Shown here: piece after piece, positions 59,845 through 64,000 of the stretch
Numbering within the stretch: position 1 is the first letter of the stretch
How the letters are laid out: every line of letters begins with the position of its first letter
Source: Batillaria attramentaria
Taxonomy: Eukaryota; Mollusca; Gastropoda; Batillariidae
Direction of reading: 5' to 3'
Length of the DNA: 64,000 nt
Assembly: GCA_018292915.2 (NCBI GenBank)
Contig: JACVVK020000547.1
Coordinates: 306,501 to 370,500 of the forward strand
Translations under genes and position numbers: made by a program
The notes under the pieces: generated by a model
Database searches by the model: none
What the model was told of the DNA's origin: nothing
Seen by the model: the letters and a program-made list of their open reading frames with translations, nothing else

Positions 59845-62800
59845 TCACAACATAATCTGGTAATGGCGCTCGGAGGGTGTGAAAACACGGTCGGCCTCGA
59901 CCTCCTCCCCTTCCATCTCCTGATCCATGCCGTCAGTTGTTTCCGAACTCACACTACTTGAGCTGCTCTCTCGTCTCTCGCTCTGATCGTCACCCCCCTG
60001 TGCGCCTCCCCCTCCCCCATCGACGGCTGCATTTGCTGGGTCCGTGGCCGGCACCTGATTGCCAGCCGCAGCATTTGTCTCACTGTCAGGTGCAGCGTCT
60101 CTCTGTGCTATATCTCGGTGGCACATGGGGCAGGACTCTTTGACGTACAGCCACTTACGGAGACACACAGCATGGAAAATGTGTCCGCATGGTGTAATGT
60201 GAGCTGTTTTCATCTCGTTGTAGCAGATGGCGCAGACATCATCGTGTCTAGCAAGCTCTTCTGGTGAAGCCACAGGCATATTCTCCACCTGCAGAAAGCA
60301 GTAAATATATACATTACACAATGAACAATCTAAACGAATGTATTATTCATGCAGTAATTCTACTGCTTCCTATGATTTAGTGTAAGCTTCAACAAATACA
60401 TGGCACATCATCCAACTCCAAGTCCAATTTAAAACTGTAAGAAGCTATGGGTATAGCAATTATGCTTAAAAAAACAACACAGCGGCACATGTACACGACT
60501 CCGATGGCCAAATTCCAAACGTGCACCAGCTGGCAAACTGGACCTGAATCCCACAACACCAACTCCCTTCTATCAGTATCACACACACCTTTTTGACCGC
60601 TTCCCAGCGTAGCAGGAAACTTTTCCAGCCGCTCTGTAGACGCTGCCAGACGTTGAAGTAACAGTGGACGATGAGAATGCATGAGTTGATCCAGCTCCAC
60701 TCCCCAAAGAGGGATTCCATCAAACCATACAGTACCACAAACACCGCCACAATAAACTCCAGCACCCGCGTAACTGCTCGGGCAAGGTAAATGACATCGT
60801 CTAGGTTTTCCCATGGCTCAGCACGCAGGGAGTCGTACATGAAGAGGGTGTACACCACCAGAGACCCAACAACCTGGAAAAGAGAGTAAGTAGTCACTCA
60901 GGAGTGGGGAATAAATGTTTGCAGGGCCCGGCTGCACAGCCACCCAAATGCTGATTCAATCAGATGAATAGACTAGTATAGTAGTAAGTAGTCTGACTGG
61001 CAAAAGAACTTTACACAGTATTCAATTTCCTGCAAGTTTCCTTCAGCATTTATTTTGTCTTTGCCCAAAGCATACTATATAGATATGCTTCCTTATCTTA
61101 TAATTTGTGAACCAAGTTACAGAAACAGCTGAAGGAAACTCAAAGGGAACGAATAGGTATATGTGGATGCTGTAAGGGAGAGAACTATGCCTGTATGGGA
61201 AGAGTGATCACTAGATCTAGCAGTTCCCAGCACAGAACAAAAATGATAGGGCAGTGTTCCCGATTACAAACGCACAAAAAACTCTTAAACTGACACACGA
61301 ATCTGAGAACAGTGCATCACAAGGGATGCACGTGTTTCGTCTCCCTGTAACGAACAGCATTTTTTCAAGCACTCTACGGCACTGGCTTAAGCACTCTGGG
61401 ACACTTTTTGTCCAATCATAATGCTCTGGTTGGTAAGCATGCAAGTTCCTCACCTTAACCAATTTGCTACGGCTGGCAAGCTAAAATTCACATGTCTCTC
61501 CTACTTGAATACTTCTGTAAACATGCCACAACAACAAATGGTTTTGACTTTCACACTTTTTATACCAAAAGACCATGGACCCTCAAAATTTACATAAGGA
61601 CCCTCAAATACATGGAGAGAAGGTCCCAAGGACCCTTGTATTTTCTATTTCGAATCATGGGGAACACTGATGGGTGGGGGGTGTGGGGGGGGGGGGGGCA
61701 AGGATACTGAGAGGAGGCAACACTGGTGAAGGCCCCAAAAGAGGGGCCGTATCGCCCAGCATGTCCCTCACAGCTCCATGGTGCAATGGATATATGTGAT
61801 TTTGGTCCCCTGAAGAGGGGTCCAGTTTGAGCAGTGGCCAGTGTGGACAGCTGTTTCGGTCTTGGGGACCTCTTCAGCACACCATCAGCCATACCTGAAG
61901 CAAAGCAAGAGGAACAAGTACATACCTGTACTGAAGTCAGCAAGCAGCTGGACACAATCACCATGAGCCAGAAATCCAGGTCGAAGTACTGACAGATGGA
62001 GTAAGTCATGTACAGAGGAACATCCACAGGAACGTACACAGAGCCACCGCCCGCGCGTGCTTGAACACGCTCTTGTTGTGCGAGGCGCTAAGCGCTAGAA
62101 GCACTGGGTCAGCGATCTCGTACATCGACTGGATGAGGGATGAGGCCACGATGAACAGCAGGATGGACATGAGGAATGCTCGCTGTAGGGGTCGGAGGTC
62201 AAGCAGGTCGGTCCTGAACGGCTATCAGCAACATGGTGAACCCTCGGTCCACCCCCGCATGCTGTCATTGTCATTAGTGAAAGCTTCAAACCCTTGCAGG
62301 TACAGTTTGGTCAGGGATAGAATGGCGCAGGAAGAGTAAGTGATGGTGACGCACAGCGCAAACAGGCTGATGGGCGTAGCACAGCACTCCCCGATACTGG
62401 CCAACAAGATCACAATCCAGCCCTCCTGCAAGATGGGGTGGTTGTCCGAATACACATAGACGTACAGCTGCGAGAGGAAGAGAAGCAGCCAGAAGGTGAG
62501 AAGCTGGATCGGCAGCAGCACGGCGTGCCAAAACGCCATCAAGACCGGCAGAATTCCCAGCAGTCGCACCGAAGCCGCCACACTGTTGATGCCCTCCTTG
62601 CAAGTGTCGATCATGTTGCCCAGGTTGTTGAAAATGTAGAAGAGGCCGATCATGAGAGTAAAGATGGTAGCAAAGTTGTGCATCACGCGCATGACCACAA
62701 CAGGGAGACCCGTGATCCGTGAGAATGTGGGCAGAGCGAAGACCAGCAAGAGGAACTTAGTCCAGTCCTTCATGTCGATGAGGTAGGCGATGAGCGCGGC

Positions 62801-63925
62801 GATGACAGCCTGTGCCACCAGATGGAGGATAAGGCGCTGGCTGTGTTGACTGTCCTCCAGCAGCGCCTTCCATCCAGACGTGCCTTCCGCGTCCCCCCGC
62901 GCTTGCTCCCCCTCCAAAAGCTCCTGTGAGAGAAGAAAGGAACCTAGCAGCAGTCCACTGCTGACGATGTACATGTACAGCCAAACCAGCTGCCTCAGGG
63001 GGAGGGTGGCCAGCACAAACACCAGCACCACAGCTGAAACAGTCATACACACGCACATACATTAGAGTCATGTGTAGCACTGGTAAGCTACCCATACAGG
63101 GGTGGGTGTGGGTGTTTAGGGTTTAACATCCTTTACCACCACCCACGGGTGATATCAACGGACCGGGCAACGATGAAAAGCCAGCACAAACATTTAGCCC
63201 CAGCCGGGATACGAACTCACGATCCGCGCATTGAAGACCAACGCTCTACCATTCAACCATCCCGGCTCCCCTCTACCCATACAGATGACAGCCTTATCAA
63301 GAACTTTAATTGTAGAAACTGGCTGCCAATTCTCCTTGCAGGCCTATTAATAAACAATATTTTTCATTTCATTCGATTTGATGGTGTGTGGTTTTTAATG
63401 AAGTGGGTGCATTCTTATGCCCTGTGCAACTGATGTGTGTTACTGTTTCATTACTAATGATTTATCTGTATTCTACTAGTTTGTACAGGGAGCCTGATCC
63501 ACCTGAATTTCCCAGTTATGCGATAAATCATGCATTTACCTAAAAACTTGAGTCAGGTTTTCAACAGACTAATGCTTGTTACAGGCATGCATAGAAGGAA
63601 AACATCATCTGCATCATAGAATTTAACCTAGGTCGACCATTTAGCAGAGGCTGGAAATCAGACGAAATTCATCCTGAGCAGAGTTTTTGTTCTCAAGTCT
63701 GTGAGTGTGACACCAACAACATACGGTTTAGAATAACACTGCTTTTACACACCGAGATAATAGACAACAGTGACGATGATTTCAACATCATATGTATTTA
63801 TCTTGCACCGTCTTCAGGGGGTTGGTGCGGTACCAGGCCTCAAGGAGAAACAGAGCTGGCACTCGCAGAATAACCCCAACGCCCGCCTCCACCCACGCAC
63901 GCGAGATGCGCCACTCTGGCTGCAT
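59845..63925 (-). CDS. RNF145: RNF145-type ER membrane RING-H2 E3 ubiquitin ligase, with frame-breaking indels
   Basis: Exons on the minus strand: 63925-63809 (39 codons from ATG), 63033-61926, 60873-60589, 60288-59845 (stop TGA). The N-terminus (ILRVPALFLLEAWYR) and the large multi-pass exon (ATLPLRQLVWLYMYI; many hydrophobic segments) match the TRC8_N family, closest to RNF145. The last exon has a RING-H2: CAIC, then CGHIFHAVC, then CPMC (C-x2-C-x11-C-x-H-x2-H-x2-C-x10-C-x2-C), then an acidic Ser-rich tail. In vertebrates RNF145 sits in the ER membrane and, with INSIG proteins, ubiquitylates HMG-CoA reductase. Oddities: three 1-nt indels in short G/C runs near 62242, 62214 and 62017 break the large exon. 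A roughly 30-residue segment expected between exons one and two was not found, and their phases do not join directly. Visible coding is about 650 residues. Assembly error or a decaying gene are both possible; I favour the former. Confidence 0.85.
60900..61920. other. RNF145 intron
   Basis: No further exon seen. It contains a G run at 61677-61699. Confidence 0.5.
63100..63272 (-). mobile_element. SINE family A with 12-bp target duplication, RNF145 first intron
   Basis: ctacccatacag at 63088-63099 and 63273-63284 flank a full-length copy. The SINE lies in the same interval where the missing RNF145 exon would be expected. Confidence 0.85.
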
Positions 63926-63938
63926 ACTGCTGCTTCTA
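63926..63938 (-). other. 5' UTR end of RNF145 first coding exon
   Basis: A pyrimidine-rich acceptor (ctgtttcag on the minus strand) precedes a 13-nt leader before the ATG at 63925, so the exon begins at 63938 and a non-coding first exon must lie beyond the right window edge. Confidence 0.55.
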
Positions 63939-64000
63939 CTGAAACAGACAGCCATAAATTACAAAACAGCAACATGCAGCAACGTATTATGAATATTATG

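Overview
The window is animal nuclear DNA. It has intron-rich genes with canonical GT-AG junctions, long introns full of tRNA-derived SINEs, truncated LINE tails, MITEs and microsatellites, and no operons. Gene content and repeat style fit a lophotrochozoan, most likely a marine gastropod mollusc; that placement is inference from general pattern, not a database match.

Layout. 1-14.3 kb: no gene recognised, a patchwork of mobile-element remnants (two hAT-like MITEs with 8-bp target duplications, a long-terminal-inverted-repeat family, LINE tails, SINEs, G/T-only tracts). 14.3-24.9 kb (+): a five-coding-exon rhodopsin-class GPCR of 482 aa with an intact frame. 24.9-34.8 kb: repeats and microsatellites, including a piggyBac-like MITE; no gene recognised. 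34.8-39.5 kb (-): the first seven coding exons of the mismatch-repair gene MLH1, covering the N-terminal ATPase; no C-terminal exons were recognised. 39.5-40.4 kb: a 0.95-kb divergent promoter interval. 40.4-56.2 kb (+): a complete 20-exon NWD1-like gene (DUF4062-like region, NACHT NTPase, WD40 propeller; 1,808 aa). 59.8-63.9 kb (-): an RNF145-type ER membrane RING E3 ligase, convergent with NWD1, interrupted by three 1-nt homopolymer indels and lacking one expected small exon.

How the genes relate. MLH1 and NWD1 are head-to-head and probably share a promoter interval. NWD1 and RNF145 are tail-to-tail, with poly(A) signals of opposite strands within 40 bp. The four genes have unrelated roles (signalling, DNA repair, STAND NTPase, sterol-linked ubiquitylation), so ordinary gene order rather than a functional cluster is implied. 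I found no CRISPR array, rRNA or true tRNA gene. The most informative observations are the exon-level gene models, the apparently truncated MLH1, the RNF145 indels, the nested mobile elements dated by target-site duplications (a solo LTR inside a repeat inside an MLH1 intron; a SINE inside a SINE), and recurrent G/T-only tracts that tend to lie on the sense strand of introns.
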